Part shown: positions 33,700 to 42,892 of the stretch, piece after piece
Position numbering within the stretch: the stretch's first letter is position 1
How the letters are laid out: every line of letters starts with the position of its first letter
Assembly (NCBI GenBank): GCA_026712905.1
Contig: JAPOPM010000081.1
Location: 1-64,000 of the forward strand
DNA length: 64,000 nucleotides
Reading direction: 5' to 3'
Origin: Deltaproteobacteria bacterium
Lineage (GTDB): Bacteria; Desulfobacterota; Binatia; UBA9968; JAJDTQ01
Translations under genes and position numbers: made by a program
The notes under the pieces: generated by a model
Told to the model about the DNA's origin: nothing
The model's database searches: none
The model's input: only the letters and a program-made list of their open reading frames with translations

Positions 33700-35754
33700 C
33701 TATCGCGCCCGCGCTACCTCGCAGAACGCCTCGTTGCAGCACGCGCCGTCCTCGATGTCGGTGCGGATATCGGCGTCGAGAAGCGCGTTGACGGTCTGGT
33801 CGGTCGGGCTGCCCGACAACCAGACGCCCTTCGGGGAGTAAAGGACACCCGGCAACACAGCATCGGTGATCTTCGCGACGAGACGGGTCTCGCCCCGTTC
33901 GTTGTAGACCCGCAGCATGTCGCCGTCCGCGATACCGCGGGGCTCGGCGTCCGAGGGGTTGATCTCGACTTCCTCCGGTCCGTCCGACTGCGCGCAGTGG
34001 CCGAACGTCGCGTTGGTCCGCTTTGCCGACGAGGGCGAGATGAGGGCGAGCGGCCAGTGGCGCGGGGGCGGCTGGTAGCGCGGCAGGCCGCAGCCGAACC
34101 GGTCATCGAGGTCGCGGCTGAACAGCTCGATTCGGCCCGAAGGGGTCGCTGGCCGCACGGTGGCGCACATGATCGGCTCGGAGCCTTCGGGGGTGGTCAT
34201 GGCGAGCGCCGAATCCACCGGCAGCCGGCTCGGCCGGTATCCGCCGAGCCTCGGGTCGCCGTCCACGAACGCCGCATCCATCAACTCCTCGTCGGACTCG
34301 CGGAACATCGGGTCGTCGAAGCCGAACCGGGCGGCGAGGCGACGGAAGATCTCCGTGTTCGGTACGGATTCCCCCACCGGGGGAATGACCGCTTCCGCCC
34401 GCTGAAGATGCCGATGTCCGTAGGAGCCGTAGACGTCGGCGAACTCGAAGTGGCTCGAAGCCGGCAGGACCACGTCGCAGTATCGCATCGAGTCCGTCAT
34501 CACCACGTCGGCGCCCGCGACGAACACGTCTTCGCGGGCAAGCGCCCGGCGCATGCGGTTCTGATCCGGATGGGTGGCGACCGGGTTGTGGTTGTAGACA
34601 AACAGCGCCCGGATCGGCGGGTCCAGGGCGTCGTCGAGCAGCAGGCGCGACACGTCCACGATGTTGATGGTCCGCGTGCCCTCGGGCACCAGGTCGGGGC
34701 GCTGCAAGCGGTCGGCGGCCCTCGGGTAGATGTGACCCGGCTTGGCGAACACGCCGGCGCCGAGCCGGCCGTGATTGCCGGTCAGCGCCTGTAGCGCCAT
34801 GGCGGCGCGCAGACCGGAGCCGCCGCTCCGGCCGCGCTCGATGCCGTTGCCGACGGAGACCCCGACCGTCTTCGCTTCGCCGTACCAGTCCGCGAACACG
34901 TCGAAGACGTCGCGATCGACACCACAGATTTCAGCCACCATCTCCGGCGTATGCGCCCGGGCGTTGGCCATGTACGCGTCGTACCCGTCGACCCACCGGT
35001 CGATGAACGCGCGGTCGTGGGCACCCCGCCGTGCGAGCTCCGCCGCCAGCGCGAGGGCCAGCACCACGTCGGTGCCGGGGCGAACCTGGATGAACAGATC
35101 GGCCTGCTCGGCTATGCGCGTACGCTTCGGGTCGACGACGATCAGGCGGGCGCCGCCTCGCCTGCGAGCCGCCTGGATCTCCCTCGCGAGGTGCAGGTTG
35201 GACACCGTGACGTTGTTGCCCCACACCACGACGAGATCGGCGTGGCGGATCTGCTCGGGCGGCATCCCCGGCGCGCTACCGTAAAGGCTCGCGTAAGCGG
35301 AGCTGCGCACGATGCCGCAGAGCGGCCCGCGCGCGAGCAGGGACGCCCCGAGCCGGTGGAAGAACCGGCGGTCCATCGAACCGCCGGCAATCTCGCCATG
35401 AGGACCCGCATAGCTGAACGGCAACACCGTTTGCGGGCCGTGCCGTGCGATGGCCCGTGAGATCCCCGCGTGAATCAGGTCGAGAGCTTCCTGCCACGAG
35501 ACGCGCGCGAATGCCCCTCCGCCACGTGGACCCTGGCGCTTCAGCGGGTGCGTGAGCCGCCCCGGGCCATGCACGAACTCGGGGTAGGAGCGCGCGACCT
35601 TGTTGCAGATCACCCCGGCCGTGTACGGATTGGCGTCCGAGCCGCGCACATCGAGGATGCGGATGCCGTCAGTGGTGACCGAGAGGCTGCAGGTGTCCGG
35701 GCAGTCGAGCGGACAGACGCTGGGCCGCTGGTGGCTGGCCTCAGTGGTGCTCAC
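33700..35754 (-). CDS. Molybdopterin-dependent oxidoreductase (DMSO-reductase/formate-dehydrogenase superfamily)
   Basis: The 684-residue protein has an N-terminal [4Fe-4S] motif Cys14-x3-Cys18-x3-Cys22 with Cys50, then bis-MGD binding segments VVVWGNNVTVSNLHLAREI, LIVVDPKRTRIAEQAD and the C-terminal LISPSSAKRTNATFGH and EVEINPSDAEPRGIADGD. Cys146 (GPLCGIV) is near the expected metal ligand. No Tat signal is visible, so it works in the cytosol. Substrate unknown; relatives reduce or oxidise formate, nitrate or S-oxides. Its ATG overlaps the upstream lipoprotein stop as ATGA. Its cofactor could come from the moeA genes at 7,213-10,425. Confidence 0.9.
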   Translation of the reverse strand: MSTTEASHQRPSVCPLDCPDTCSLSVTTDGIRILDVRGSDANPYTAGVICNKVARSYPEFVHGPGRLTHPLKRQGPRGGGAFARVSWQEALDLIHAGISRAIARHGPQTVLPFSYAGPHGEIAGGSMDRRFFHRLGASLLARGPLCGIVRSSAYASLYGSAPGMPPEQIRHADLVVVWGNNVTVSNLHLAREIQAARRRGGARLIVVDPKRTRIAEQADLFIQVRPGTDVVLALALAAELARRGAHDRAFIDRWVDGYDAYMANARAHTPEMVAEICGVDRDVFDVFADWYGEAKTVGVSVGNGIERGRSGGSGLRAAMALQALTGNHGRLGAGVFAKPGHIYPRAADRLQRPDLVPEGTRTINIVDVSRLLLDDALDPPIRALFVYNHNPVATHPDQNRMRRALAREDVFVAGADVVMTDSMRYCDVVLPASSHFEFADVYGSYGHRHLQRAEAVIPPVGESVPNTEIFRRLAARFGFDDPMFRESDEELMDAAFVDGDPRLGGYRPSRLPVDSALAMTTPEGSEPIMCATVRPATPSGRIELFSRDLDDRFGCGLPRYQPPPRHWPLALISPSSAKRTNATFGHCAQSDGPEEVEINPSDAEPRGIADGDMLRVYNERGETRLVAKITDAVLPGVLYSPKGVWLSGSPTDQTVNALLDADIRTDIEDGACCNEAFCEVARAR

Positions 35755-37208
35755 CTCGTGCCACCAAAGCCCGCGCCGAGGTCTTCCCGTACCAGTACGC
35801 CGCCCATTCCTTCGTGACCCGCGCCCAAGAACGCGCCGGTCACGGTGCCGTCATCACCGCCCGTGTCGATGAACGTGTTGCCGCGTACCTGGATGGCGTA
35901 ACTCAGGTCGCCATCGTGCCACGTGCTGCCGGAACCCACTGCTCCGGGTGGCTGTCCGGCCGCCCAATGCTCAAGGGCCGTGAAGTCCGCCGTCCCGGAC
36001 AGCGTGGCCAGATCGACGGTCAAATGGGCGGCGCCCGCCACGGCCTCAGCCGCCGGGGTGAGCCCCAGCAAACGCCCGCTCCAGGCAACACTGCCGGACA
36101 GCGCACGGTTGTCCGCCAGGTTCGAAGACGGAAGCGGGCCCATTGCCCACGGCTGCGACAAGCCGTTCCTCAAGGCGGCGCCGAAGGTGATCTCGTCGCC
36201 GGAAAGGTCGATGGCGCCGTGCACGTGGAGCGAGGTATCCAACCACGGCCCCAATGCATCCGCGAGGCGGTCCGGCGTGACGCCCGATTCCAGCCGGCCG
36301 TAGACCGCGAGCAGCGCCTCGCGATCGAGCGGATGGAGGATGTGCTCGGACAACTCCGCGCTGCCTCCCGCCACCATGAGCGTCATCGGAAACCGTTCGG
36401 GGTCCACGTGGCCGCGACCGAGGAGGTGGATAATCTCGTGAGCCAGCACACCCAGCCGCTCCAGGCCCGTGGTCCGCGCGGGGTCCACCCAGACCTGGCC
36501 GTCGACGATCTCAATCTTGAACGGCGCCATAGGGTCGCCGGTGGGTACTGTGGTGTAACTGGCCACGGCCAACCCGATGTCCTCGCCCCCGGGAGGGGCC
36601 ACATCCGGTGGCCAGTCGCTCTCGGCCGCGAACGTGACGCGAATCTCGCCTTCCGGGGGATCGACGATGTCACCGAGCGCCGGCTCCGTATCGAATCCCA
36701 ACTGCCAGTCCCGCGGCAGGGCGGCGTTGATGGCCTGCACCACGCGCACCGTCTCGTCCACCAGTTCCGGCGGGGTGTCCTCCGCCACGCGGACGGTGGG
36801 AGGCGTCGTCCCGAAACGGAAGACGAGACCATCGGGGAAGAGCGAATCCTCCATGCCATCGCCGTCAGCGCCGTCGTAGGAAGCCGCGTCGGCTTGAAGA
36901 TAGGCAATCACTTCGGCGGCGCCGACCCCGTCGTGCACCGTCCCATGGGAAACCCGGGCTTCCCCGTGCGCGCCGGCCGCCCGTAGCGCGCCGGCCGGCG
37001 GGCCGACATCCGCGCCGACATGCAGCCGGCCATGCAGTTCGACGGTGGGGGCCTGGGATGCGTGACCGGGCGTTTGCAGCGGAAGCGTGGGAGGTTCCGG
37101 AACCTGCGGGGTTCCTCCTTCACCTCCGCATCCGACGAGTATCAAAACCGCAACGATGCCGAAGCAGATGCGCAGTGGCTTCCTAAAGCCTCTCCCATCG
37201 GAACCCAT
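35751..37208 (-). CDS. Metzincin-like lipoprotein metalloprotease with C-terminal TbpB-like barrel
   Basis: The 485-residue protein starts at the ATG at 37,208 with a signal sequence and lipobox LVGC (Cys27), so it is a lipoprotein. The zinc motif HEIIHLLGRGH (His257, Glu258, His261, His267) is HExxHxxGxxH. Strand-rich repeats end SVAWSGRLLGLTP, TADFTALEHW, VTGAFLGAGHEGMGGVLVRED, AGFGGTR. The same order as the protein at 10,858-12,354 shows paralogy, but only this copy has a lipobox. Located between an Fe-alcohol dehydrogenase (12 bases upstream) and a Mo-enzyme (ATGA overlap), it is an odd partner for cytosolic enzymes. Confidence 0.78.
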   Translation of the reverse strand: MGSDGRGFRKPLRICFGIVAVLILVGCGGEGGTPQVPEPPTLPLQTPGHASQAPTVELHGRLHVGADVGPPAGALRAAGAHGEARVSHGTVHDGVGAAEVIAYLQADAASYDGADGDGMEDSLFPDGLVFRFGTTPPTVRVAEDTPPELVDETVRVVQAINAALPRDWQLGFDTEPALGDIVDPPEGEIRVTFAAESDWPPDVAPPGGEDIGLAVASYTTVPTGDPMAPFKIEIVDGQVWVDPARTTGLERLGVLAHEIIHLLGRGHVDPERFPMTLMVAGGSAELSEHILHPLDREALLAVYGRLESGVTPDRLADALGPWLDTSLHVHGAIDLSGDEITFGAALRNGLSQPWAMGPLPSSNLADNRALSGSVAWSGRLLGLTPAAEAVAGAAHLTVDLATLSGTADFTALEHWAAGQPPGAVGSGSTWHDGDLSYAIQVRGNTFIDTGGDDGTVTGAFLGAGHEGMGGVLVREDLGAGFGGTR

Positions 37209-37219
37209 CCTCACCGCCT

Positions 37220-38419
37220 TCACCACGCTTTTTCCAAGACCGCCAGCACCTCCTCCGGATCCGTGACCGGTTTCGGATTGTAGATTATGTTCGGCGACAC
37301 GATGACCTTCCGGGCAATCTCGGGGAGGTCCTCGCGCGGGATGCCCACGTCGCGCAGCCGGGACGGCAACTCCAGATCCCGCACCAGCCCGGCCACGGCG
37401 GCCTGGGCGTTCTCCGCCGCCTCTTCGTCCGTGGCGCCTTCTCCCCCCAGGGCCCGCCCGAGAGCCGCCTGGGCGGAGAGGCTGATGGAACGGTTGAACT
37501 CCATCACGTGGGGCAGGATGACGCAGGAGGTGTGGCCGTGGGAGACGCCGTAGGCGCCGAGCTGCCAGCCGATGACCTGCGACAGCCCCTTGTGCACGCC
37601 GCGTCCGTGGAAACCCACACCCACCAGCGCCACCTGGCACTGGGTGAAGGCCTCCAGGTCCTCGGGGTTGTCCTTGCAGCGCGGCAGGTAGCGGTGCAGC
37701 AGTTCGCCGGCCTTGAGGCACATGTTGTCCACCACGGGGTTGCGGTCCACGGTGTAGAGCTTCTCCACCACGTGCTCCATGGCCTTGATTCCGGTGGCGC
37801 ACCACACGCCGGCCGGGGTGGACGAGGCGATGGCGGCGTCCAGGATCACCGCCTTGGGCACCAGGTCGGGATGGCGCACGTGGTCCTTGAACTTGCGCTC
37901 GGGCCGGTTGATGGTCACCGACCACGTGGCCTCCGAGGCCGACAGGGTGGTGGCGATGGCCACCTGGGGGATCGGCGCCCGCGGCAGCGCGGCCAGCCGC
38001 TGGTTGTCCGGCGAGGCGACGTAGTCGTCCAGTTCCTCGACCGTTTCCAGGCCCTGAGCGAGGATGAAGGCCACGGCCTTGCCCCAGTCCGCCACGCTGC
38101 CGCCGCCCGCGGTGATGATGACGTCGGGCTGAACTTCCCGGGCCTGCCGCGCCGTGTCGAAGCACAGCCAGTCGGGGGTGAACTCGCGGCTGTCGCTCCG
38201 GACCGCCACCAGGAGATTCCCCAACGCCTCCACGATCCGGTCCACCCAGGGGGTGCGCCTCTTGAGCGAACCGCTGGTCAGTAGCAGCGCCCTGCCGCAG
38301 CCCATCTCCTCCAGCAGACTTCGCAGGCGCTCATAAGACCCGGGACCCCAGATCACGTGGTCCGGTACCGCGGCGCGGTCGCGCCACTCTCCCTGGAGAT
38401 CGTGTGCGGCGGTCGTCAT
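37220..38419 (-). CDS. Iron-containing alcohol dehydrogenase
   Basis: The 399-residue protein belongs to the Fe-ADH family (maleylacetate reductase and butanol dehydrogenase relatives). The NAD-binding GGGSVADWGKAVA lies at about residues 95-107, and metal-ligand regions are TGIKAMEHVVEKLYT and VSHGHTSCVILPHVMEFN. It ends ITYNPKPVTDPEEVLAVLEKAW. The ATG at 38,419 has GGAGAAAC upstream. It starts the probable three-gene operon with the metalloprotease lipoprotein and the Mo oxidoreductase, and is divergent from an amidohydrolase gene. Confidence 0.88.
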   Translation of the reverse strand: MTTAAHDLQGEWRDRAAVPDHVIWGPGSYERLRSLLEEMGCGRALLLTSGSLKRRTPWVDRIVEALGNLLVAVRSDSREFTPDWLCFDTARQAREVQPDVIITAGGGSVADWGKAVAFILAQGLETVEELDDYVASPDNQRLAALPRAPIPQVAIATTLSASEATWSVTINRPERKFKDHVRHPDLVPKAVILDAAIASSTPAGVWCATGIKAMEHVVEKLYTVDRNPVVDNMCLKAGELLHRYLPRCKDNPEDLEAFTQCQVALVGVGFHGRGVHKGLSQVIGWQLGAYGVSHGHTSCVILPHVMEFNRSISLSAQAALGRALGGEGATDEEAAENAQAAVAGLVRDLELPSRLRDVGIPREDLPEIARKVIVSPNIIYNPKPVTDPEEVLAVLEKAW

Positions 38420-38593
38420 GGATGTTTCTCCTCTCGGGGTTGGGATGGTGGCACGCCGAATTAACGGCGTCAAATCGGGGCAATCGTTCACGCGCTCGCT
38501 CCCCTTAACGCCTGGATTCCCGCCCCCGATCAGGGTCGCGGGCTTGCCATGTCCGGAACACATGTGAGAGAACGAGGGCCGGAGGAAACGATC

Positions 38594-39724
38594 ATGAGCG
38601 ACCGCATCATCTCGGCCGACGGCCATATGGACCTCTTCTACCTCGACGAGGACACGTTCCGGTCGCGCGCGCCGGCCAACATGAAGGACCGGGTGCCCAA
38701 CGTGCGCATGGTGGAGGACAAGCCCACCTGGGTCGGCGACGGCGCCCACATGGGCGGGCACCGGGCGTGGATGGGACGGCAACCCATGACCAACCATCGG
38801 GGACGGAGGATGCGCGAGGCCGGCTGGGAACCCACGCACCCGTCGGACCCGAAGCTGCGGGCCAAAGACCTGGACATCGACCAGATCGCGGCCGAGGTCA
38901 TCTACGGCATCCGCTTCGTCGAGGACAGCATCAAGGACCCGGACGTCATCACCGCCACCTACCGGGCCTACAACGACTTCATCGCCGAGTTCTGCGAGTA
39001 CGACCCGAACCGCTTCATCGGCATCGCCGACATTCCCGCCCATTCCGCCGACGCCGCGGCCGCGGAGATCCGCCGCATCGGCAAGAATGGGCTCGGGCTC
39101 AAGGGCGCTCTGTTCGACTTTTTCAACGGCCCCGCGCCCATCTGGCACGAGATGTGGGAGCCCATGTGGGCCGCCGCCGAGGAGGAGGAAGTGGCGCTGT
39201 CCTTCCATATCGGCGCGGGCCACGGCACGACCACGGTGGGGCCCCAAAGCGCGGAGGAGAAGCTCAGGGGGGACATCCCGAAGGTTTCCCGGGAGGCGCA
39301 TGTCGCGGTGGTGGCGATGCAGGCCGACGAATGTCTCGTGTCGATCCTCCTGTGCGGCACCCTCGAGCGCCATCCCGCCCTCAAGGTGGTGATGGCCGAG
39401 AGCCACATCGGCTGGATCCCCTACGTGCTGGAGCGGCTGGACACCAAGTTCCGCGAAGGCGAATACGAAGGGATGATCAACACACCGCCCAGCGCGCTGT
39501 TCCGACGCCAGATGTGGGCGACCTTCCAGGACGACAAGGTCGGCGCGCAACTGGCGGAGGAATACGCCCCGGAAAACTTCTGCTGGGCTTCGGACTACCC
39601 CCACCGGGACGGGATCTGGCCCGACTCCCAGGAGTTCATCCAGCAAACCATGGGCGGGTTGAGCGACAAGATGCGCCAGCGCCTTACCGCCGACAACGTG
39701 ACGCGGCTGTACAACATCCAGTAG
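38594..39724 (+). CDS. ACMSD-type amidohydrolase family protein
   Basis: A 376-residue TIM-barrel protein starting MSDRIISADGHMDLFYLDED, with a D-G-H variant of the first metal motif. Later elements are LSFHIGAGHGTTT, VMAESHIGWIPYVLERLD and the terminal FCWASDYPHRDG with the catalytic Asp. I use the ATG at 38,594 because GGAGGAAAC precedes it; the frame from 38,549 is longer. It is a paralogue of the proteins at 20,081, 53,329 and 63,042. Substrate unknown; decarboxylase or amidase activity is possible. Confidence 0.85.
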   Translation: MSDRIISADGHMDLFYLDEDTFRSRAPANMKDRVPNVRMVEDKPTWVGDGAHMGGHRAWMGRQPMTNHRGRRMREAGWEPTHPSDPKLRAKDLDIDQIAAEVIYGIRFVEDSIKDPDVITATYRAYNDFIAEFCEYDPNRFIGIADIPAHSADAAAAEIRRIGKNGLGLKGALFDFFNGPAPIWHEMWEPMWAAAEEEEVALSFHIGAGHGTTTVGPQSAEEKLRGDIPKVSREAHVAVVAMQADECLVSILLCGTLERHPALKVVMAESHIGWIPYVLERLDTKFREGEYEGMINTPPSALFRRQMWATFQDDKVGAQLAEEYAPENFCWASDYPHRDGIWPDSQEFIQQTMGGLSDKMRQRLTADNVTRLYNIQ

Positions 39725-39750
39725 GCGACGGGTTGCGTCAGTCCCGCGGA

Positions 39751-39910
39751 ACAGACTGGGTCAACACGTTGCCGGGACAAGAAGAGCCACCAACGCCCCG
39801 AATCGTCATTCCCGCGGAAGCGGGAAGGTGGATTCCCGCTTCCGCGGGAATGACGATTCGGGGCGTTGGTGGCTCTTCCATGGTCGGGCGGGGTTTTGAC
39901 ACAGCCTGGG
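39751..39910. repeat. MITE-like element containing a perfect 46-bp inverted repeat
   Basis: A GGCTGTGTCAAAAC-type end (CAGACTGGGTCAACAC) starts near 39,751 and its inverse GTTTTGACACAGCCTG ends near 39,910. Inside, 39,781-39,826 is the exact reverse complement of 39,833-39,878, 46 of 46 bases, with a 6-base loop GGTGGA. The ATTCCC-N8-GGGAA core lies at the tip. It fills the gap between the amidohydrolase and acetyltransferase genes. Confidence 0.85.
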
Positions 39911-39941
39911 AAGGCGGAATCCAGGGGTGGTGGAGTGGCGG

Positions 39942-40568
39942 CTACAGGATCCTGATTTTGCCGCGGTTGTAGACCGCCACGGACGCGCTTGACGCGTGGC
40001 TGTCGGGGTACTCCTCGGCGTCGAGACTCCACACCATGGTGTCCCGCAGGCGCCCCTCGGCGTCTGTCTTGTTGCCGTAGAGCGTGGCGCGGTGGACGTA
40101 GCCGAGCTTGTCGGCCACTCGCGCGCTGGGCCTGTTGCGCGGGTCGCAGCGGATCTCGAGCCGCTCGACACGGTTGACCTCGAAGGCCACCCGCGTGAGC
40201 GCGGCGGCGGACTCGGTGGCCAGCCCCTTGTTGGCGTGGGCGCGGCCGATCCAGTAGCCGATCTCGCGCGCGTCCTTGCTCTCGCGGGTGTGCAGGCCGG
40301 TGCCGCCGATGATGCGCAGGCCGTCCGGGGCGAAGATGCCGTAGACGAATTCCCGCCGCGAGAGGAAGTCGTCCCGGAAGTGCCGCAGCCGTTCCGTCTT
40401 CATCTCCAGCGACTCCGGTTCCTGCTGCGCCCAGTCCATCCACGGGCGCAGGTATTCCAGGTTTTCGTTGATCTCCCGCTGCAACAGGTTGGCGTCCGTC
40501 GGATGCCAGCAGCGGAGGATCAGACGCGGCGTGTGGATGCTGTATGCCAGTCCCGGAGAATGAGCCAT
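39942..40568 (-). CDS. GNAT-family N-acetyltransferase (RimJ/RimL-like)
   Basis: From the ATG at 40,568 the 208-residue protein reads YSIHTPRLILRCWHPTDANLL, then GGTGLHTRESKDAREIGYWIG, with the acetyl-CoA-binding segment HANKGLATESAAALTRVAFE and the tail RNRPSARVADKLGYVHRATL. These are the RimJ/RimL type. Substrates may be protein N-termini or small amines. It is tail to tail with the amidohydrolase and is the last of a run of minus-strand genes. The longer frame to 40,658 is not used. Confidence 0.88.
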   Translation of the reverse strand: MAHSPGLAYSIHTPRLILRCWHPTDANLLQREINENLEYLRPWMDWAQQEPESLEMKTERLRHFRDDFLSRREFVYGIFAPDGLRIIGGTGLHTRESKDAREIGYWIGRAHANKGLATESAAALTRVAFEVNRVERLEIRCDPRNRPSARVADKLGYVHRATLYGNKTDAEGRLRDTMVWSLDAEEYPDSHASSASVAVYNRGKIRIL

Positions 40569-40641
40569 GGGCCGAGTCGCCGCCGGGTGGAGGCGCCCCG
40601 ACCCGAAGCTCTTCCCCTCGTTCCCGGAGCGCGGAGTCCCG

Positions 40642-41679
40642 CTACTTCTTGGGCGCAAAGGTCTTCTTGATGGTAGCCAGCAGCTCGGGCTGCAGACCGG
40701 CGACGCCGGCCACGAGCTTGTCCACGTCCTCCCCGGAGACCGGAGTGATGGGGAACCTGGACTTCTTGGCTTCCGCCAGAAGCTCGGGATCCTTCATGGC
40801 CGCGTCGAACGCGCGCCGCAGCACCATCAGCCGGTCCTTGGGAGTTCCCGGAGGCAGCGAGTACGGCCGGTTGAGAGCGCCGCCGATGTCGCGGATCACG
40901 ATGTTCATCACCTGCCGTCCCACGTCGGACTTGATCACGTCGTTGGTGACGGGAATGCCGGCGAGCTCCGAGTGGGGCTCGTCCACGAACTGTGCCAGCA
41001 CGCGCACGTCACCGCTGGCGAGCTGCGAGGCCCAAGGGTTCTTGAGCCCTTCCCAGCTCGCGCACACGCCCGCGACCTCGCCCTTCTCCGCGGCCACCCG
41101 CACCGGCGCCGTGCCGCCGTAGCCCTCGATGAGCCTCATGGGCAGGTCCGTGTGGGCGATGAGGATGCGCGGGATGTCCCACAAGGTAGAGCCCGGCTGG
41201 CTGCCGCCGAACTTGACCGGCTGTTTGGCGGCGCGCCACGTGGCCATGTCGGTCACGCCGCTCGTCTTGTGCGTCATGCATACGTTGGTGATCCGTACGG
41301 GCGCGCCGACCCAGCCCATCTTGGCCGCGTCGAATCGAACCTTCTTGTTGCCCAGGTACTGCTGCAGGATCAGCCCGCCGACCCAATGACCGATGGTAAG
41401 ACCGTCGGGCTTGGCCTTGGCGTACATGAAGTTGGCGGTGATGAGGCCGCCGGCCCCCGGCCGGTTCTGCACGACGACCGTGGGATTGCCCGGAATGTGC
41501 CGCGGCAAGTGGCGCGCCAGAAGGCGCGAGTACGCGTCGAAGCCGCCGCCGGGCGAATAGCCGACCATGATGCGCACGGTCTTGCCCGCGTAGAAATTGT
41601 CCGCGGCATGGGCCGCGATCCCGGACAGGGCCAGAGCCAAGAGCACGGCGAACGTTGAGAGCACGATCTTCCTGGTCAT
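40642..41679 (-). CDS. Tripartite tricarboxylate transporter substrate-binding protein (Bug family)
   Basis: A 345-residue periplasmic binding protein. Signal peptide residues 1-25 (cleavage near AHA-AD). It shows the Bug-family features YAGKTVRIMVGYSPGGGFDAYSRLLARHLPRHIPGNPTVVVQNRPGAGGL and later KFGGSQPGSTLWDIP. Bug proteins bind carboxylates or small organic acids and deliver them to TctAB permeases. No intact tctAB is adjacent; only a tctB fragment at 19,500 occurs in the window. This is an orphan, a common situation in such genomes. Confidence 0.9.
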   Translation of the reverse strand: MTRKIVLSTFAVLLALALSGIAAHAADNFYAGKTVRIMVGYSPGGGFDAYSRLLARHLPRHIPGNPTVVVQNRPGAGGLITANFMYAKAKPDGLTIGHWVGGLILQQYLGNKKVRFDAAKMGWVGAPVRITNVCMTHKTSGVTDMATWRAAKQPVKFGGSQPGSTLWDIPRILIAHTDLPMRLIEGYGGTAPVRVAAEKGEVAGVCASWEGLKNPWASQLASGDVRVLAQFVDEPHSELAGIPVTNDVIKSDVGRQVMNIVIRDIGGALNRPYSLPPGTPKDRLMVLRRAFDAAMKDPELLAEAKKSRFPITPVSGEDVDKLVAGVAGLQPELLATIKKTFAPKK

Positions 41680-41742
41680 GAGGGCCTCCCGTGTCGTCTG
41701 GTGGTTGAACGGATGGGGCTACGCTTTTTCCCTTATAACACT

Positions 41743-42843
41743 TCAAACCCGCGCCGCCACCCAGTCGTGCATGAACGGGAAGATCTCGGCGTGGTTGTCG
41801 TAGGAGCAGTGGACGGCGCCGGGCTCGCCCGTGCGGAGGAAGCGCAGCTCCTTCTCGCACCGGGCCTCCTCGTAGGTCTGATGGGCGCAGCGGGGGTCGG
41901 TGATGATGTCGTCCTCGCCGTGGAGGATGAGCAGCGGGCATTCGACCTTCTCGATGCTGCCGGCGAGGGTGAACCGGCTCAGGCGGCGGCGCACCTCGTC
42001 TTCGCTGTCCGATCCGGTGATCCAGCGGAACTGTCCCCGCAGCGGCTCGTAGTACTCGTAGATGTCGCGGTAGCAGTCGTAGGGGCCGAAGTGGGAAACG
42101 CAGCACCGGACGCGCTTCTCGTAGGCGGCGGCGCGGGTGACGTAGTAGCCGCCCATGCTCATGCCCATGAGGGCGACGCGGTTCATGTCGACGTCGCCGC
42201 GGACTTCGAGGTAGTCCACCATGGCCGTGATCGGCCGCTCGAAGTCGGGGATGGCCAGGCTGTTGCGCAGCCGGAGCATGCCGCCGCGTCCGGGACCGTC
42301 GACGATGAGCAGGGCGAGGCCGCGCTTGGCCGCCTCTGGGCCGCCGACGAAGTAGACCTCCTCGGCGGTGGAGTCGGCGCCGCCGGTGAAGATCAGCACG
42401 GGGGGCTTCTCACCGGCCGAGGCCGGGGCGTGGAAGAAGTAGCCGGGCATGGCGGTGTCCTCGTAGGGCACCTCCACGCGCTCGATGCCGGGCGACAGCG
42501 CCGCGGCCGCCTGGAAGCTGTCGGCGGACTTGCGGTAGGTGGGGACCTTTCGGTCGTCGGTGAAGGGCAGCAGGAATTCGGCCACCCGGTAGTAGTTGGA
42601 GGCCCGGAGGAAGGCCTTGATGGCGCTCTCGGGATGGCCGGCGGCTTGTTGTTCGCGGCCGTGGGCGGCGACCCGTTCAGCGGTCTCGAGCCACTCGGCG
42701 TGCCAGCTCTCGACGTCGCCCGGCTTGATGCGCTGCGTGGTGCGGTGGATATCGTTGAACTCGCCGCCGCCGTAGTAGCTCTCGGCCAGCAGCCGGATGC
42801 ACGCGAAGGACCAGCTTCGGTTCCCCGGGAAGAATTCGAACAT
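41743..42843 (-). CDS. Alpha/beta hydrolase related to 2,6-dihydroxypseudooxynicotine hydrolase
   Basis: A 366-residue hydrolase with a helical N-terminal domain (residues 1-115), a strand opening PVLIFTGGADSTAEE, the nucleophile GMSMGGYY with Ser229, an acid candidate in HGEDDIITDPRC and His in DNHAEI. Layout and length match the DHPON hydrolase / FrsA-like group that cleaves C-C bonds of beta-diketone-type substrates. The gene lies between two binding-protein genes on the same strand, so it may degrade an imported compound. Confidence 0.82.
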   Translation of the reverse strand: MFEFFPGNRSWSFACIRLLAESYYGGGEFNDIHRTTQRIKPGDVESWHAEWLETAERVAAHGREQQAAGHPESAIKAFLRASNYYRVAEFLLPFTDDRKVPTYRKSADSFQAAAALSPGIERVEVPYEDTAMPGYFFHAPASAGEKPPVLIFTGGADSTAEEVYFVGGPEAAKRGLALLIVDGPGRGGMLRLRNSLAIPDFERPITAMVDYLEVRGDVDMNRVALMGMSMGGYYVTRAAAYEKRVRCCVSHFGPYDCYRDIYEYYEPLRGQFRWITGSDSEDEVRRRLSRFTLAGSIEKVECPLLILHGEDDIITDPRCAHQTYEEARCEKELRFLRTGEPGAVHCSYDNHAEIFPFMHDWVAARV

Positions 42844-42892
42844 GGCCCCTCGCGTCGTTCCGGCGCCGCGGTTTCAGACTAGCGGCAAACGC

